Counted from the stretch's first letter, positions 34,768 through 45,985 are shown. The stretch: 64,000 nt of DNA from Pseudoxanthomonas suwonensis J47 (GCF_000513955.1 NZ_AZUZ01000009.1:18649-82648); one strand, 5' to 3'. Program-made: numbers and translations. Notes: a model not told the origin generated them from the sequence alone.

Positions 34768-35163
34768 ATGGATGCACACCTGCTGCACGTGAACCCGTCC
34801 TCGCCCGAGCCGATCTACCGGCAGATCGCCGAGCAGCTGCGCCGGCTGGTCAGCGCCGGCCAGTTGCGCCCGGGCGATGGCCTGCCGTCGGTGCGCGAGG
34901 TGGCGTCGGTGCACGCGATCAACCCGATGACGGTTTCGCGCGCCTACAGCCAGCTGGAAGCCGAGGGCGTGCTGGAACGCCTGCGCGGCAAGGGCATGGC
35001 GGTGGCCGCGCGCGACCAGGCGCGCGGCGCCACCACCGCCGCGCGCCTGCAGATGCTGGAACCGGCATTGCGCGAAGCCGCGCGGCAGAGCCGGGAGCTG
35101 GAACTTCCCGCCGAACGCGTGCTCGCGCGGCTGCGGCAACTGATCGAGGAGGACAACGCATGA
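34768..35163 (+). CDS. GntR family regulator, YtrA subfamily
   Basis: 131 residues. Winged helix-turn-helix: EPIYRQIAEQLRRLVSAGQL, PGDGLPSVREVASVHAINPM and TVSRAYSQLEAEGVLERLRG, followed by a short C-terminal dimerisation helix region, with no large effector domain. YtrA regulators characteristically repress an adjacent ABC exporter, and here the next two genes are exactly that. The start at 34768 is preferred over an upstream in-frame ATG (34711) because promoter and operator overlap the intervening bases. Stop overlaps the ABC ATPase start (ATGA). Confidence 0.93.
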   Translation: MDAHLLHVNPSSPEPIYRQIAEQLRRLVSAGQLRPGDGLPSVREVASVHAINPMTVSRAYSQLEAEGVLERLRGKGMAVAARDQARGATTAARLQMLEPALREAARQSRELELPAERVLARLRQLIEEDNA

Positions 35164-36068
35164 ACGCAGTGGACGCAAAGCTGGACCACGCTTCGCTCGA
35201 CCTGGACACGCCGCTGGCCGCCGAAGGCCTGCACCTGGCCTACGACCGCCGCGAGGTGCTGCGCGGGGTCGACCTTGCCTTGGGCAGCGGGGAGGTGCTC
35301 GGCCTGATCGGCCGCAACGGCGCCGGCAAGAGCAGCCTGATCGGCTGCCTGCTCGGCCTGCTGCAGCCGCAGCGCGGCGGCGCGCGCGTATTCGGCGGGC
35401 CTGCGCTGCGCCTGGACGACGCGCGCAAGGCGCGGCTGGGCTACGTGCCGCAGCAGCCGCAGGCCTACGGCTGGATGCGCATCCGCGAACTGTTCCACTA
35501 CCTCGGCCAGCTGTATCCGGACTGGGACCCGGCCCACGCCGCCGCCCTGCTGCGGCGCTGGGACCTGGAGCCGGACCGGGTCATCGGCAAGCTCTCCCCG
35601 GGCGAGCAGCAGCGGCTTGCGCTGGCGCGCGCGCTGGCGCAGCGCCCGGCGCTGCTGGTGCTGGACGAGCCGGCGTCGGCGCTGGATCCGGTAGCGCGCC
35701 GCGAACTGCTGCGCGGCATCGTCGAACAGGCGATCGACAGCGGCACCAGCGTGCTGTTCTCCAGCCACATCGTCAGCGACCTGGAGCGCGTGGCCTCGCG
35801 CGTGGCCTTCCTGCACGAAGGGCGGTTGCTGCTGGACCGCGCGCTCGACGAAGTGAAGGACAACATGGTCCGCGCCACCGTGCCGGCCGCGGCCGCGGCG
35901 AACCTGCCGGCGAAGCTTCCCGGCGAGCTCGCGCGTCGCCCGCTCGAAGGCGGCGGCCTGTCCCTGGTCCTGTCCAGCGCCGACGGCTGGCGCGACCTGT
36001 TGCTGGTCGACGGCGTCCGCGTGGACCGGCTCGGCCTGGAAGACCTGTTCGTGGAGGTGGCCGGATGA
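35160..36068 (+). CDS. ABC transporter ATP-binding protein
   Basis: 302 residues. Walker A GRNGAGKSS, Q-loop YVPQQPQAYGWM, signature LSPGEQQRLALARAL, Walker B LLVLDEPASALDP and a switch His in SSHIVSDLERV. After residue 230 there is a 70-residue C-terminal extension common in YtrB/CcmA-like exporters. Acts with the following membrane protein as an inner-membrane exporter controlled by the GntR regulator. Substrate unknown; Ytr systems respond to cell-wall antibiotics. Confidence 0.9.
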   Translation: MNAVDAKLDHASLDLDTPLAAEGLHLAYDRREVLRGVDLALGSGEVLGLIGRNGAGKSSLIGCLLGLLQPQRGGARVFGGPALRLDDARKARLGYVPQQPQAYGWMRIRELFHYLGQLYPDWDPAHAAALLRRWDLEPDRVIGKLSPGEQQRLALARALAQRPALLVLDEPASALDPVARRELLRGIVEQAIDSGTSVLFSSHIVSDLERVASRVAFLHEGRLLLDRALDEVKDNMVRATVPAAAAANLPAKLPGELARRPLEGGGLSLVLSSADGWRDLLLVDGVRVDRLGLEDLFVEVAG

Positions 36069-37456
36069 GCGCGATTCCCGCCCACGGCCCCGCGCGCTAC
36101 CGGCGGGCCCCGGCGCTGCGCACCCTCGTCGCTGCCGGCGGCTGGAGCAACGGCCTGATCCTGTCCGGCATGGCCCTGGCCATGCTGGTGCGGCTGCTGC
36201 CGATCGACGAGGGCAAGGCCTTCGGCCTGGGGCTGAGCCTGGCCACGGTGTGCACCACCTTCTGGGCAATGCTGGCCGGTGCCCGCCTGGCCGGGACCGC
36301 GGTGCAGTCGGCGCGACTGCGGATGCCGCGCGTCGGCCGCCTCGGCCTGGCCTGGCTGGGCTGGGCGCTGCTGCTGGCGGCGCTGCTGCCGGCGGTGGTG
36401 TTCATGGACGCAGGGCGCTACGGCCTGGCCGTGGCCGCGCTGGCGTGCGGCGCCGCGCTGGGGATCTTCTGGGTGAGCATCCCGCCGTGGACGATGTGGC
36501 TGGTGATCGGCCTGGGCGTCGCCGCGCGCTGGCTGCCGTTCGAGCTGGACGGCGCCGCCCTGCGCGCGGCCGTGACGTCGGCGCCGCTGGTCGCGTGCGC
36601 CGCGCTCGCGCTGCTGGCGGCCAGTGCCCTGGGCTGGTGGCGCGAGGCCAGGCGCACCGGCAACGGCGGCGCCTGGTCGACCCCGATCGCGCTGTCCATG
36701 CTGGGCGGGATGAACTGGTCGCAGGCCTGGCAGCAGGGCCCCGGCGGGCAGGCGCCGGCCGGCGACACGCCCGTGGGCAGCAACCTGCGCCGCGAGCCGC
36801 GGCAGGCGCTGGGCATAGCGCTCGGTCCCGGCTTCGGCCGCGCCTCGCTGAAGTCGGTGCTCGCCACGCAGGGACCGATCGTGGCGGTGATCGTGCTGTG
36901 GGTGCTGCTGGGCGTCGGCGCCGAAGGCCGCGGCGCCAGCGATGTCAGCCTGAAGTTCGCGCCGCTGCTGGTGTTGAGCAGCGCCCTCGCCCCGCTGCTG
37001 CGCCTGCAGGCGCTCTACCTGCGGCCCGGGCTCGGCCTGCACGAACTGGCCCTGCTCCCCGGCCTGCCGGCGCGCGCGCCGGCGCAGTCGCTGGTGATGC
37101 TGCTGCTGCGCTGCATCCTGGCACGGATGCTGCCGTCGCTGGCGCTGCTGGCCGGGTTCGGTCTCTACGCGGGTGCGCCGGCGCCCTACTTCCAGCTGCT
37201 GGTCTGGACCAGCTTCGCCGGGGCGGCGCTGTTCGGTGGCCTGGTGCTGCTGTCGCTGCACTCGAAGGCGATGCGCGGCGTGGCGATCGTGCTGGTCGTC
37301 GCGGTCATCCTGGCGATCCTGGCGACGATGACCGTGCCGCCGGGCGCAGGCTGGCAGATGCCGGCCTGGTCGGTGGCGCTGCTGGCCGGCACCGCGTTAT
37401 GGAGCCTGGGCGCGGCCCGGCTGCGCGCGCGGCCGCATCCCTGGCTGCAGAACTGA
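36065..37456 (+). CDS. ABC transporter membrane protein
   Basis: 463 residues with about ten to twelve hydrophobic segments (for example LAWLGWALLLAALLPAVVF and IVLVVAVILAILATMTV). No recognised motif; membership of the transporter rests on topology and on the four-base overlap with the ATPase gene. A loop of about 60 residues near 215-275 is polar and Gly/Gln rich. It is the only permease gene, so the exporter would be a homodimer of half-transporters. Confidence 0.82.
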   Translation: MSAIPAHGPARYRRAPALRTLVAAGGWSNGLILSGMALAMLVRLLPIDEGKAFGLGLSLATVCTTFWAMLAGARLAGTAVQSARLRMPRVGRLGLAWLGWALLLAALLPAVVFMDAGRYGLAVAALACGAALGIFWVSIPPWTMWLVIGLGVAARWLPFELDGAALRAAVTSAPLVACAALALLAASALGWWREARRTGNGGAWSTPIALSMLGGMNWSQAWQQGPGGQAPAGDTPVGSNLRREPRQALGIALGPGFGRASLKSVLATQGPIVAVIVLWVLLGVGAEGRGASDVSLKFAPLLVLSSALAPLLRLQALYLRPGLGLHELALLPGLPARAPAQSLVMLLLRCILARMLPSLALLAGFGLYAGAPAPYFQLLVWTSFAGAALFGGLVLLSLHSKAMRGVAIVLVVAVILAILATMTVPPGAGWQMPAWSVALLAGTALWSLGAARLRARPHPWLQN

Positions 37457-37463
37457 ACGTGGC

Positions 37464-37488
37464 GGGCCGGCGCCCCGCGCGCCGGCCC
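37464..37488. terminator. hairpin after the ABC exporter operon
   Basis: GGGCCGGCGC and GCGCCGGCCC pair over 10 bp with a 5-base loop, 7 bases past the permease stop. No T tract follows. Confidence 0.5.
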
Positions 37489-37520
37489 GGGCCGCACCGG
37501 GGCCGGATCGGCGGGCCCGG

Positions 37521-37526
37521 TATAAT
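37521..37526 (+). promoter_or_regulatory. -10 element of prfC
   Basis: Perfect TATAAT 44 bases upstream of the prfC ATG. The region 17 bases before it is GC-rich and shows no good -35. Confidence 0.5.
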
Positions 37527-37570
37527 CGCCGGCTTTCCGCCCTGCAGAGCGCCGCCAGGCGCCCGCCCCC

Positions 37571-39175
<1,605 letters not shown>

Positions 39176-39678
39176 GTCGGAACCGCATGCCCGGATGCTG
39201 TTGTTGTCGCTGACGGCGGCAACAACAGCAACGGCAACGGCAACGCCGTCAGGGTGGTCGGCTTCGGAAGGAGCCGCGGCAGCGCGGGGGTATGGCGCAT
39301 CGCGCGGTTCCGCCATCCATGGCTCCAACGCGCGAACGCACGCCATCCATGGCGTGCTTGCGCCATACCCCCGCGCTACCGCGTCTTTCGGCACATCCGG
39401 GTCGTGGCTTCGTTCCTGTTCCCCTCTCCCTCCGGGAGAGGGGCAGGGGTGAGGGTCGGGATCTCGCGCGCCCCGTTTATTCCCGGCGCGGACGGCGGAC
39501 CCGCGCGATGCGCCATACCTCCTTGGTGCGGCGGCCCCGTCCGAAGCGACGCTTCTGCCTGGTTCCTCCACCCGCCAGCACCCGCGCTCCCCCCATCGGG
39601 GAAACACCGGTGCACCATTCCACGCACGCTCCACGCGTATTGATGCAAGCTCACGCGCCCTGCGGTAACGTGCGCGCC
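39176..39678. other. 503-base intergenic region full of palindromic repeats
   Basis: No gene recognised; open frames here read through repeats. It begins with a hairpin GCTGTTGTTG / CAACAACAGC (39197-39229) just after prfC, then three tandem GGCAAC-type hexamers, then the composite repeat units described separately up to 39552. The last 120 bases show no clear promoter for the PAQR gene. Confidence 0.7.
39256..39552. repeat. composite interspersed repeat, locus B
   Basis: One forward unit (39256-39308) and two inverted relatives (39359-39383 and 39501-39552) share a core around GCGCGGGGGTATGGCGCA. The first two make a 19-bp perfect inverted repeat (39281-39299 with 39359-39377). Between them is a 20-bp near-perfect palindrome GCACGCCAT-CC-ATGGCGTGC (39338-39357). 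A CCCCTCTCCC hairpin with GAGGGTCGGGA tail lies at 39421-39461. The forward unit and the hairpin are also found at 15919-16008. Confidence 0.78.
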
Positions 39679-40356
39679 ATGCCGGATGCCCCGTCCCCCA
39701 CACGAGACACCGCGCACCCGCTGCGCGACGAAATCGCCAATGCCCTGACCCACGGCCTCGGCGCTGCCGCTGCGCTGGCTGGCGGCGCCGTGCTGATCAC
39801 CCTCGCCGCCATCTATGGCGACGGCTGGCAGCTCGCGGGTGCGATCGTGTTCGGCGTCGCCCTGCTCCTGCTCTACACCGCCTCGACCCTGTACCACGCG
39901 ATCCAGCACCCGGTGGCCAAGGGCCGGCTGAAGGTGTTCGACCACTGCGCGATCTACCTCCTGATCGCCGGCACCTACACGCCCTTCACCCTGATCGGCC
40001 TGCGCGGGCCGTGGGGCTGGAGCCTGTTCGCGGCGATCTGGACCCTCGCCGTGGGCGGGGTGATCTTCAAGCTGTTCTACACCGGCCGTTTCAAGCGCCT
40101 GTCGACCGCGATCTACATCGCGATGGGCTGGCTGGTGGTGGTGGCGATGAAGCCGATGATGCAGTCGCTGGACGGCTGGACCCTGGGCTGGCTGCTCGGC
40201 GGCGGCGTGTTCTACACGCTGGGCACGTTCTTCTACCACCGCGAGTCGATCCCCTACTCGCACGCGATCTGGCACCTGTTCGTGATCGGCGGCAGCGTCT
40301 GCCACTTCGTCGCGGTCAGTGCGCACGTGCTGATGCCGAGGCTGCAGGCGGCCTGA
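39679..40356 (+). CDS. PAQR / hemolysin III family membrane protein
   Basis: 225 residues, seven transmembrane helices. Conserved polar residues of the family: ALTHGLGAAAAL near the N-terminus, TASTLYHAI after helix 2, VFDHCAIYLLIAGTYTPF, and the C-terminal HAIWHLFVIGGSVCHF. The His and Asp residues form a zinc site in related receptors. Bacterial TrhA members affect membrane lipid homeostasis; the haemolysin name is historical. The ATG encoding MPDAPSPTRD is chosen, as upstream sequence is repeat. Confidence 0.9.
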   Translation: MPDAPSPTRDTAHPLRDEIANALTHGLGAAAALAGGAVLITLAAIYGDGWQLAGAIVFGVALLLLYTASTLYHAIQHPVAKGRLKVFDHCAIYLLIAGTYTPFTLIGLRGPWGWSLFAAIWTLAVGGVIFKLFYTGRFKRLSTAIYIAMGWLVVVAMKPMMQSLDGWTLGWLLGGGVFYTLGTFFYHRESIPYSHAIWHLFVIGGSVCHFVAVSAHVLMPRLQAA

Positions 40357-40440
40357 ACGGCGGCTCCGGCCGCAAAGCGCGCGTGAAACAGCGCCGCGCA
40401 ATTCGCGTGGCCTCCACGGAGCGTCCCGATACTGGGACGC

Positions 40441-42426
40441 ATGAACGCGCCCGCGCCAACAGAGCCGCGTCCACGCTGGCGCTTCCCGCGTCTCCGGCGA
40501 CCCTCGCGGCGTACCGGCATTGCGCTGGGCGTCGTGGCCGCCGCGATCGCGCTCCTCGTCCTGCTATGGGACTGGAACTGGTTCAAGGGCCCGCTGCAGC
40601 GCGCGCTGTCCTCGGCCACCGGCCGCGAGTTCGTGATCGACGGCGACCTCGACGTCGACCTGGGCCGCACCATCACCGTCTCGGCCGACCGCGCGCACAT
40701 TTCCAATGCGCCGTGGTCGAAACGTGCGCGGATGGGCAGCGCGGAACGGGTGGAGGTCGACATCGCGCCGTGGCCGCTGCTGGCGCTGCGCCTGCGGATG
40801 AAGGAACTGCGCGCGGTGCGGCCGGACGTGTGGCTGGAAACCGGGCCCGGGGGCAAGGGCGGCAACTGGGAATTCGGCGACGGCTCCCCCAACGAAGGCG
40901 AGCCACGCTGGCGCCTGGACCGCCTCCGGATCCAGGAAGGCCGCCTGCGCTTCATCGATGCGGCGCGCAAGACCGACATCGACGTCAGCCTCGACAGCGT
41001 CGCCCCGGAACGCGAAGGAACGGAAGCGGCTGGCGCACCGGTGGCGGTCGCCGGCAAGGGCCACTGGCGTGGCGCGCCGTTCCGCATCGAGGGCCAGGCC
41101 GCCTCGCCGCTGGAACTGGCCGATACCGACACACCCTACCGCGTCGACCTGGACGCGCGCGCCGGCGCCACCCGCGCCAGCGCTGCGGGCACCCTGACCA
41201 ATCCATTCCGCTTCCAGACCTTCGACCTGCGGATGAAGCTGTCCGGGGAAGACCTGGAGGACCTGTATCCGCTGCTGGGCCTGGCGTTGCCGCCTTCGCC
41301 GCCCTACTCGCTCGACGGACGCCTGCGCCGCAACGGCGACCTGTGGCGCTACGACGGCTTCAAGGGCAAGGTCGGCGACAGCGACCTGTCCGGCGACGTG
41401 CAGATCGACGCCTCCGGCGAGCGGCCGCGCTTCAACGCGCAGCTGCTGTCGCGCCAGCTCGACTTCGACGACCTCGCCGGTTTCCTCGGCGCCCCGCCGT
41501 CCACCGGTGGCGACGAGACCGCCAATGCCCGGCAGAAGGCCGAGGCCGCCAGACGCGCGGCCAGCGGGCGGCTGCTGCCGGACACCCCCTACGACCTGGC
41601 CAAGCTCAACGCGATGGATGCCGACGTGCGCTGGCGCGCGCAGAAGATCCACGCGCCGAAACTGCCGATGATCGAGGACATGGACGCGCGCCTGCTGCTG
41701 GAAGCCGGCCGGCTGCGCCTGGAGCCGCTCAACTTCGGCGTGGCCGGCGGCGACGTGCGCGCGGACATCCGCATGGACGCGCGGCGCGCGCCGATCGACA
41801 CGCAGGCGAAGATCGGCGTACGCGGGGTCGAACTGCCGAAGCTGCTGGCCAAGGCCGAGCTGGCCCGTGGCGCGGTCGGCCGGATCGGCGGCGACATCGC
41901 CCTGCACGGGCGCGGCAATTCGGTGGCGGCGATCCTCGGCAGCGCCGACGGCGACGTCGCCCTCGGCATGGGCCGCGGCCGGATCAGCAACCTGGTGATG
42001 GAGTTCGCCGGCCTGGATATCGCCGAATCGCTGAAGTTCCTGCTCACCGAGGACCGCCAGGTGCCGATCCGCTGCGCCTTCGCCGACTTCGGGGTGAAGG
42101 ACGGGCTGATGACCTCGCGCGCGCTGGCCTTCGACAGCACCGACACGATCATCGTCGGCGAAGGCACGGTGAACCTGGACGACGAAACCTTCGACCTGCT
42201 GCTGCGCCCGCGGCCGAAGGACCGCAGCATCCTCACCCTGCGCTCGCCGCTGCGCGTGGGCGGCACGTTCCGGGATCCGTCGTTCCGGCCGGACATGGCC
42301 GCGCTGGGCCTGCGCGGCGCGATCGCCCTGGCGCTGGGCAGCATCACCCCGCCGGCGGCGCTGCTGGCGACCTTCGAGACCGGCCCCGGCGAAGACAGCG
42401 ACTGCGGCGGCCAGTACGCGCGCTAG
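40441..42426 (+). CDS. AsmA family protein
   Basis: 661 residues. Basic N-terminus and one signal-anchor helix (about 26-45), then a large periplasmic beta-rich body. The AsmA N-terminal pattern WDWNWFKGPLQRALSSATG is clear, and the C-terminus carries LDDETFDLLLRPRPKDRS and LRSPLRVGGTFRDPSFRPD. AsmA-like proteins are thought to form lipid-conducting bridges between inner and outer membrane. Ends four bases before the convergent CBS gene's stop codon. Confidence 0.9.
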   Translation: MNAPAPTEPRPRWRFPRLRRPSRRTGIALGVVAAAIALLVLLWDWNWFKGPLQRALSSATGREFVIDGDLDVDLGRTITVSADRAHISNAPWSKRARMGSAERVEVDIAPWPLLALRLRMKELRAVRPDVWLETGPGGKGGNWEFGDGSPNEGEPRWRLDRLRIQEGRLRFIDAARKTDIDVSLDSVAPEREGTEAAGAPVAVAGKGHWRGAPFRIEGQAASPLELADTDTPYRVDLDARAGATRASAAGTLTNPFRFQTFDLRMKLSGEDLEDLYPLLGLALPPSPPYSLDGRLRRNGDLWRYDGFKGKVGDSDLSGDVQIDASGERPRFNAQLLSRQLDFDDLAGFLGAPPSTGGDETANARQKAEAARRAASGRLLPDTPYDLAKLNAMDADVRWRAQKIHAPKLPMIEDMDARLLLEAGRLRLEPLNFGVAGGDVRADIRMDARRAPIDTQAKIGVRGVELPKLLAKAELARGAVGRIGGDIALHGRGNSVAAILGSADGDVALGMGRGRISNLVMEFAGLDIAESLKFLLTEDRQVPIRCAFADFGVKDGLMTSRALAFDSTDTIIVGEGTVNLDDETFDLLLRPRPKDRSILTLRSPLRVGGTFRDPSFRPDMAALGLRGAIALALGSITPPAALLATFETGPGEDSDCGGQYAR

Positions 42427-42430
42427 GCGG

Positions 42431-42859
42431 CTACGAGGCGATGTAGCGCTGCAGCTGTTCCAGCTCCATCTGCTGGTCGGCGATCACCGCCTTGACCAGG
42501 TCGCCGATGGAGATCACCCCGATCACGCGGCCCTGCTCCACTACCGGCAGGTGGCGGATGCGGCGTTCGGTCATCAGCTGCATGCACGCCGGCACCGGCG
42601 TATCCGGGGTCACGGTGACGACCTGGCTGGTCATGATCGCGCTGGCCGGCGTGTCGGCCGAGGAACGTCCCTGCAGCACGACCTTGCGGGCGTAGTCGCG
42701 TTCGGAAAGGATCCCGGCGAGCATTTCCCCGCGCAGCACCAGCACGGCGCCGATCGACTTCTCGGCCATCAGCCGGATCGCTTCCACCACCGGCGCCTCC
42801 GGCGCCACCGCGTAGACCTCAGCCGGCTTCTCCGCCAGCAATTGACGTACCGTGCGCAT
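42431..42859 (-). CDS. tandem CBS domain protein
   Basis: 142 residues made only of two CBS motifs: the first about 10-70 (VVEAIRLMAEKSIGAVLVL), the second about 76-135 (MQLMTERRIRHLPVVEQGRVIGVISIGDLV). Such stand-alone proteins bind adenosine nucleotides and regulate partners. The first 41 bases overlap the 3' end of the glycosyltransferase gene, so the two are probably on one transcript. Confidence 0.9.
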   Translation of the reverse strand: MRTVRQLLAEKPAEVYAVAPEAPVVEAIRLMAEKSIGAVLVLRGEMLAGILSERDYARKVVLQGRSSADTPASAIMTSQVVTVTPDTPVPACMQLMTERRIRHLPVVEQGRVIGVISIGDLVKAVIADQQMELEQLQRYIAS

Positions 42860-43880
42860 GTGCGCCTCCGTCAGCGGGTTCCTGCGCCGAGGATACTCCC
42901 GTGGCCGGCTGCCAGGTGTCGACGAGGTACAGCGGGCGCTGCTTGGCTTCGTCGTACAGCCGCCCCAGGTATTCGCCGATCAGGCCCAGCGCGATCAGCT
43001 GCACGCCGCCGAGGAACAGGATCACCACCATCATGGTCGGCCAGCCGGCCACCCGGTCGCCCCACAGCAGGGTCTTCGCCACCACGCCCACGCCGGCGGC
43101 GAAGGCGCCCAGCGCGGTGAACAGGCCGACGTAGGTCGCCACCCGCAGCGGCGCGGTGGAGAAGCTGGTGATGCCTTCCAGGGCGAAGTTCCACAGCCGC
43201 CACAGCCCGAACTTGCTGCGCCCGGCCAGGCGCGGCCCGCGCCGGTACGGCAGGGCGATGCGGCGGAAGCCGATCCAGCCGAACAGGCCCTTCATGAAGC
43301 GATGCCGTTCGCGCAGCTGGCGCAGCGCGGCCAGCGCGCGCGGGGACAGCAGCCGGTAGTCGCCGGTGTCGGCCGGCACCGGCGTATGCGAGAGGCGGCC
43401 GATCAGGCGGTAGAAGGCCGCGGCGGCGCCGCGCCGCACCCAGCCTTCGCCTTCACGGGCGATGCGGGTGCCATAGACGTCGTCCCAGCCCTCGCGCCAG
43501 CGCGCGATGAACTGCGGGATCAGCTCGGGCGGGTCCTGGCCGTCGGCGTCGAGGATCATCGCCGCGCCGCCTTCGACCTGGTCCAGGCCGGCGGTCAGCG
43601 CCGCCTCCTTGCCGAAGTTGCGCGACAGCCGCAGCAGGGCCACGCGCGGGTCGGCCGCGGCGATCCGCCGCAGCACCTCCCAGGTGGCGTCGCGGCTGCC
43701 GTCGTCGACGTACAGCACGCGGCCGTCCAGGCCTTGCACCGAATCCAGCGCCGCGCGGATGCGCGGGTGCAGCAGCGGCAGGGCCTCGGCCTCATTGCAG
43801 GCGGCCACCACCACGGTCAGGCGGTCGCGGGCGCTGTCGTCGGGAACGGCGGGCGTCGGCCCGGAGGCGGTTTCGGCCAT
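42819..43880 (-). CDS. GT2 family glycosyltransferase with C-terminal membrane helices
   Basis: 353 residues. DPM1/GtrB/ArnC-type enzyme: nucleotide-sugar site LTVVVAACNEAEALPLLHPR, YVDDGSRDATWEVL, catalytic acid region ILDADGQDPPELIPQ, then SKFGLWRLWNFALEGITSFS leading into two C-terminal helices (about 235-260 and 270-300). Likely transfers a sugar to polyprenyl phosphate at the inner membrane. Its start lies 2 bases after the mtgA stop, and its end overlaps the CBS gene, so mtgA, this gene and the CBS gene form an envelope-related operon. Confidence 0.9.
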   Translation of the reverse strand: MAETASGPTPAVPDDSARDRLTVVVAACNEAEALPLLHPRIRAALDSVQGLDGRVLYVDDGSRDATWEVLRRIAAADPRVALLRLSRNFGKEAALTAGLDQVEGGAAMILDADGQDPPELIPQFIARWREGWDDVYGTRIAREGEGWVRRGAAAAFYRLIGRLSHTPVPADTGDYRLLSPRALAALRQLRERHRFMKGLFGWIGFRRIALPYRRGPRLAGRSKFGLWRLWNFALEGITSFSTAPLRVATYVGLFTALGAFAAGVGVVAKTLLWGDRVAGWPTMMVVILFLGGVQLIALGLIGEYLGRLYDEAKQRPLYLVDTWQPATGVSSAQEPADGGAHAHGTSIAGGEAG

Positions 43881-43882
43881 GC

Positions 43883-44611
43883 TCAGTCCAGCTGCTCCAG
43901 GTAGTGCCTGCCGCCCAGCTGGCGCATCTGCCGCTGGATCCAGGCCGCGCGCCGCTGCACGTAGGGTCCCGGCCGGGTGGCACTGTAGCGCCGCGGTGCC
44001 GGCAGCACCGCCGCAAGCCGCGCGGCGTGCGCCGCATCCAGGCTGCTGGCGTCCTTGCCCCAGAAGCTGCGCGCGGCGGCCTGCGCGCCGTACACGCCGT
44101 CGCCGAACTCGGCGATGTTCACGTGCATCTCCAGGATCCGCTGCTTCGGCCACATCAGTTCGACCAGCACGGTGTACCAGGCCTCCAGGCCCTTGCGGAC
44201 CCAGCTGCGGCCCTGCCAGAGGAACAGGTTCTTGGCCACCTGCTGGCTGATCGTGCTGGCGCCGCGCACGCGCCGGCCGCGGCGGTTGTTGTCGATCGCC
44301 TTTTCGATCGCGTCCATGTCGAAGCCATGGTGGCGGGCGAAGTTCTGGTCCTCCGCGGCGATCACCGCCAGCGGCAGGTGCGGGGAAATCTCCTCCAGGT
44401 CCCGCCAGTCGTAGGCGACGCGGAAGTCCCAGTCGCCCTGCGACCAGGCCTCGAACTGGCGCGCCACCATGAAGGCCGAGGTGGGCGGGTCGATGAAGCG
44501 CAGCACCGCCACCTGGAGCGCGGTCACGGCCACGAAGAGCAGCGGCAGCCACAGCGCCCACCGCAGCCACCGCCAAAGACGCCTGCCGCGCTTGCCGCTT
44601 CCGCTGGCGAT
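43883..44611 (-). CDS. mtgA: monofunctional peptidoglycan glycosyltransferase MtgA
   Basis: About 242 residues, the usual length. Membrane-anchored GT51 enzyme that polymerises lipid II. An N-terminal anchor ([18 protein letters not shown]) precedes the motifs [49 protein letters not shown] and [15 protein letters not shown]. No ATG, GTG or TTG lies in frame between the divergent TPR gene and the anchor. The coordinate given is an in-frame ATC preceded by AGGGGG; ATC/ATT codons at 44632-44650 are other options. The family call is firm, the start is not. Confidence 0.85.
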   Translation of the reverse strand: MASGSGKRGRRLWRWLRWALWLPLLFVAVTALQVAVLRFIDPPTSAFMVARQFEAWSQGDWDFRVAYDWRDLEEISPHLPLAVIAAEDQNFARHHGFDMDAIEKAIDNNRRGRRVRGASTISQQVAKNLFLWQGRSWVRKGLEAWYTVLVELMWPKQRILEMHVNIAEFGDGVYGAQAAARSFWGKDASSLDAAHAARLAAVLPAPRRYSATRPGPYVQRRAAWIQRQMRQLGGRHYLEQLD

Positions 44612-44677
44612 GGCCGCCCCCTGTCTGTCGATGCCCGGGGGAATGATAATGCGCCAACTTCCCGGCCAGACCCGTTT

Positions 44678-45985
44678 ATGAACACGCGTTCCACCGAACG
44701 TTCCGCCGAACTGGTCGCGGCGCTGGTCGCCGAAGCCGAATCGCTGACCCGCCAGGGCCGCATGCGCGAGGCCGGTGCGATGTGGGAACGCGTGGTCGGC
44801 ATGGATCCTGCGCACGCCACCGCGCTCACCCAGCTCGGCAGCCTGGCCCTGGCCGCCGGCGAGCTCGAACAGGCGCAGCACTACCTGGAGCGCGCGGTCG
44901 CCGCGGCACCGCGCCTGGCCATGGCCCACGCCCACCTGTCGCGGGTCCACACCCAGCGCGGCGACCGCGCGGCGGCGCTGGCGGCGATCGACGCGGCCAT
45001 CGCCGCCGATCCCACCGCCTGGGGCCCTCAGCTAGAGAAGGCGCGCCTGCTCGAGGCCGGCGGCGACCACCGCGCCGCCGCGCTGCACTGGGGCAACATG
45101 CTCACCTACATGCCCGAGGCGCTGCAGCGCCAGGCCAACGTGCAGGCGGTCGTGCGGCAGGCGCAGGTGGCCGTGCAACGCACCCGCGACGAGCTCGGCG
45201 CCTACCTCGAGGACAACCTGGCGCCGCTGATCAAGGGCCACGATGCGCGCGAGGTCGAACGCATCCGCCATTCGCTGGACATCCTCGCCGGCCGCCGCAC
45301 CTTCATCACCGCCAAGCCGCTGACCCTGCCGATCCCGCGCCTGCCGGCGATCCCCATCTTCCACCGCGAGGACTTCGACTGGGCGCCGGAGGTGGAAGCG
45401 GCCTTCCCCGACATCCTCGAGGAACTCCACAACGTACTGGGCGACCAGTCCGGCTTCGAACCCTACGTGCAGACCCCCGAGGGCCAGCCGAAGGGCCAGT
45501 TCGCCGCACTGGACCGCAGCACCGACTGGGGCGCCTACTTCCTGTGGAAGCACGGCCGCCGCATCGACGCCCAGGCCGACGCCTGCCCGCGCACCGAGGC
45601 GGCGATCGCCCGCGCCCCGCAGATCAGGGTGCCCGGCCGCGCTCCGGTCATCTTCTTCTCGGCGCTGCGCCCGGGCGTGCACATCCCGCCGCACAACGGC
45701 GCCACCAACGCCCGCCTGACCGTGCACCTGCCGCTGATCATCCCGCCGTCAGACTGCGGGTTGCGAGTGGGCGAGGAAGTCCATATCTGGGAACCCGGGC
45801 GGCTGGTGATGTTCGACGACACTATCCGCCACGAAGCGTGGAACTTCAGCGACCGCCTGCGCGTGGTGCTGATCTTCGACGTCTGGCACCCGATGCTCAC
45901 CCCGCTCGAACGCGAGCTGGTGGTGGCGATGACCCAAGGCCTGATGGGCTTCTACGGCGACGACGCCGACCTGGGAGAACTGTGA
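44678..45985 (+). CDS. TPR protein with aspartyl/asparaginyl beta-hydroxylase domain
   Basis: 435 residues. TPR helices at about 5-150 (for example [20 protein letters not shown]). The C-terminal domain, about 215-430, is an AspH-like 2-oxoglutarate dioxygenase: iron ligands H339 in [17 protein letters not shown] and H385 in [12 protein letters not shown], with a 2-OG-binding Arg region R...FDVWHP after. Such enzymes hydroxylate Asp or Asn in proteins or short peptides. Its stop overlaps the hslO GTG. Divergent from mtgA. Two TPR-sulfotransferases lie 2 and 8 kb further on. Confidence 0.88.
   Translation: MNTRSTERSAELVAALVAEAESLTRQGRMREAGAMWERVVGMDPAHATALTQLGSLALAAGELEQAQHYLERAVAAAPRLAMAHAHLSRVHTQRGDRAAALAAIDAAIAADPTAWGPQLEKARLLEAGGDHRAAALHWGNMLTYMPEALQRQANVQAVVRQAQVAVQRTRDELGAYLEDNLAPLIKGHDAREVERIRHSLDILAGRRTFITAKPLTLPIPRLPAIPIFHREDFDWAPEVEAAFPDILEELHNVLGDQSGFEPYVQTPEGQPKGQFAALDRSTDWGAYFLWKHGRRIDAQADACPRTEAAIARAPQIRVPGRAPVIFFSALRPGVHIPPHNGATNARLTVHLPLIIPPSDCGLRVGEEVHIWEPGRLVMFDDTIRHEAWNFSDRLRVVLIFDVWHPMLTPLERELVVAMTQGLMGFYGDDADLGEL

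Noticed and set aside
43883-44657. A TTG at 44657 as the start of mtgA
   Set aside because: It is in a different reading frame from the conserved GT51 motifs; its frame runs into the shadow of the gene and does not encode MtgA.
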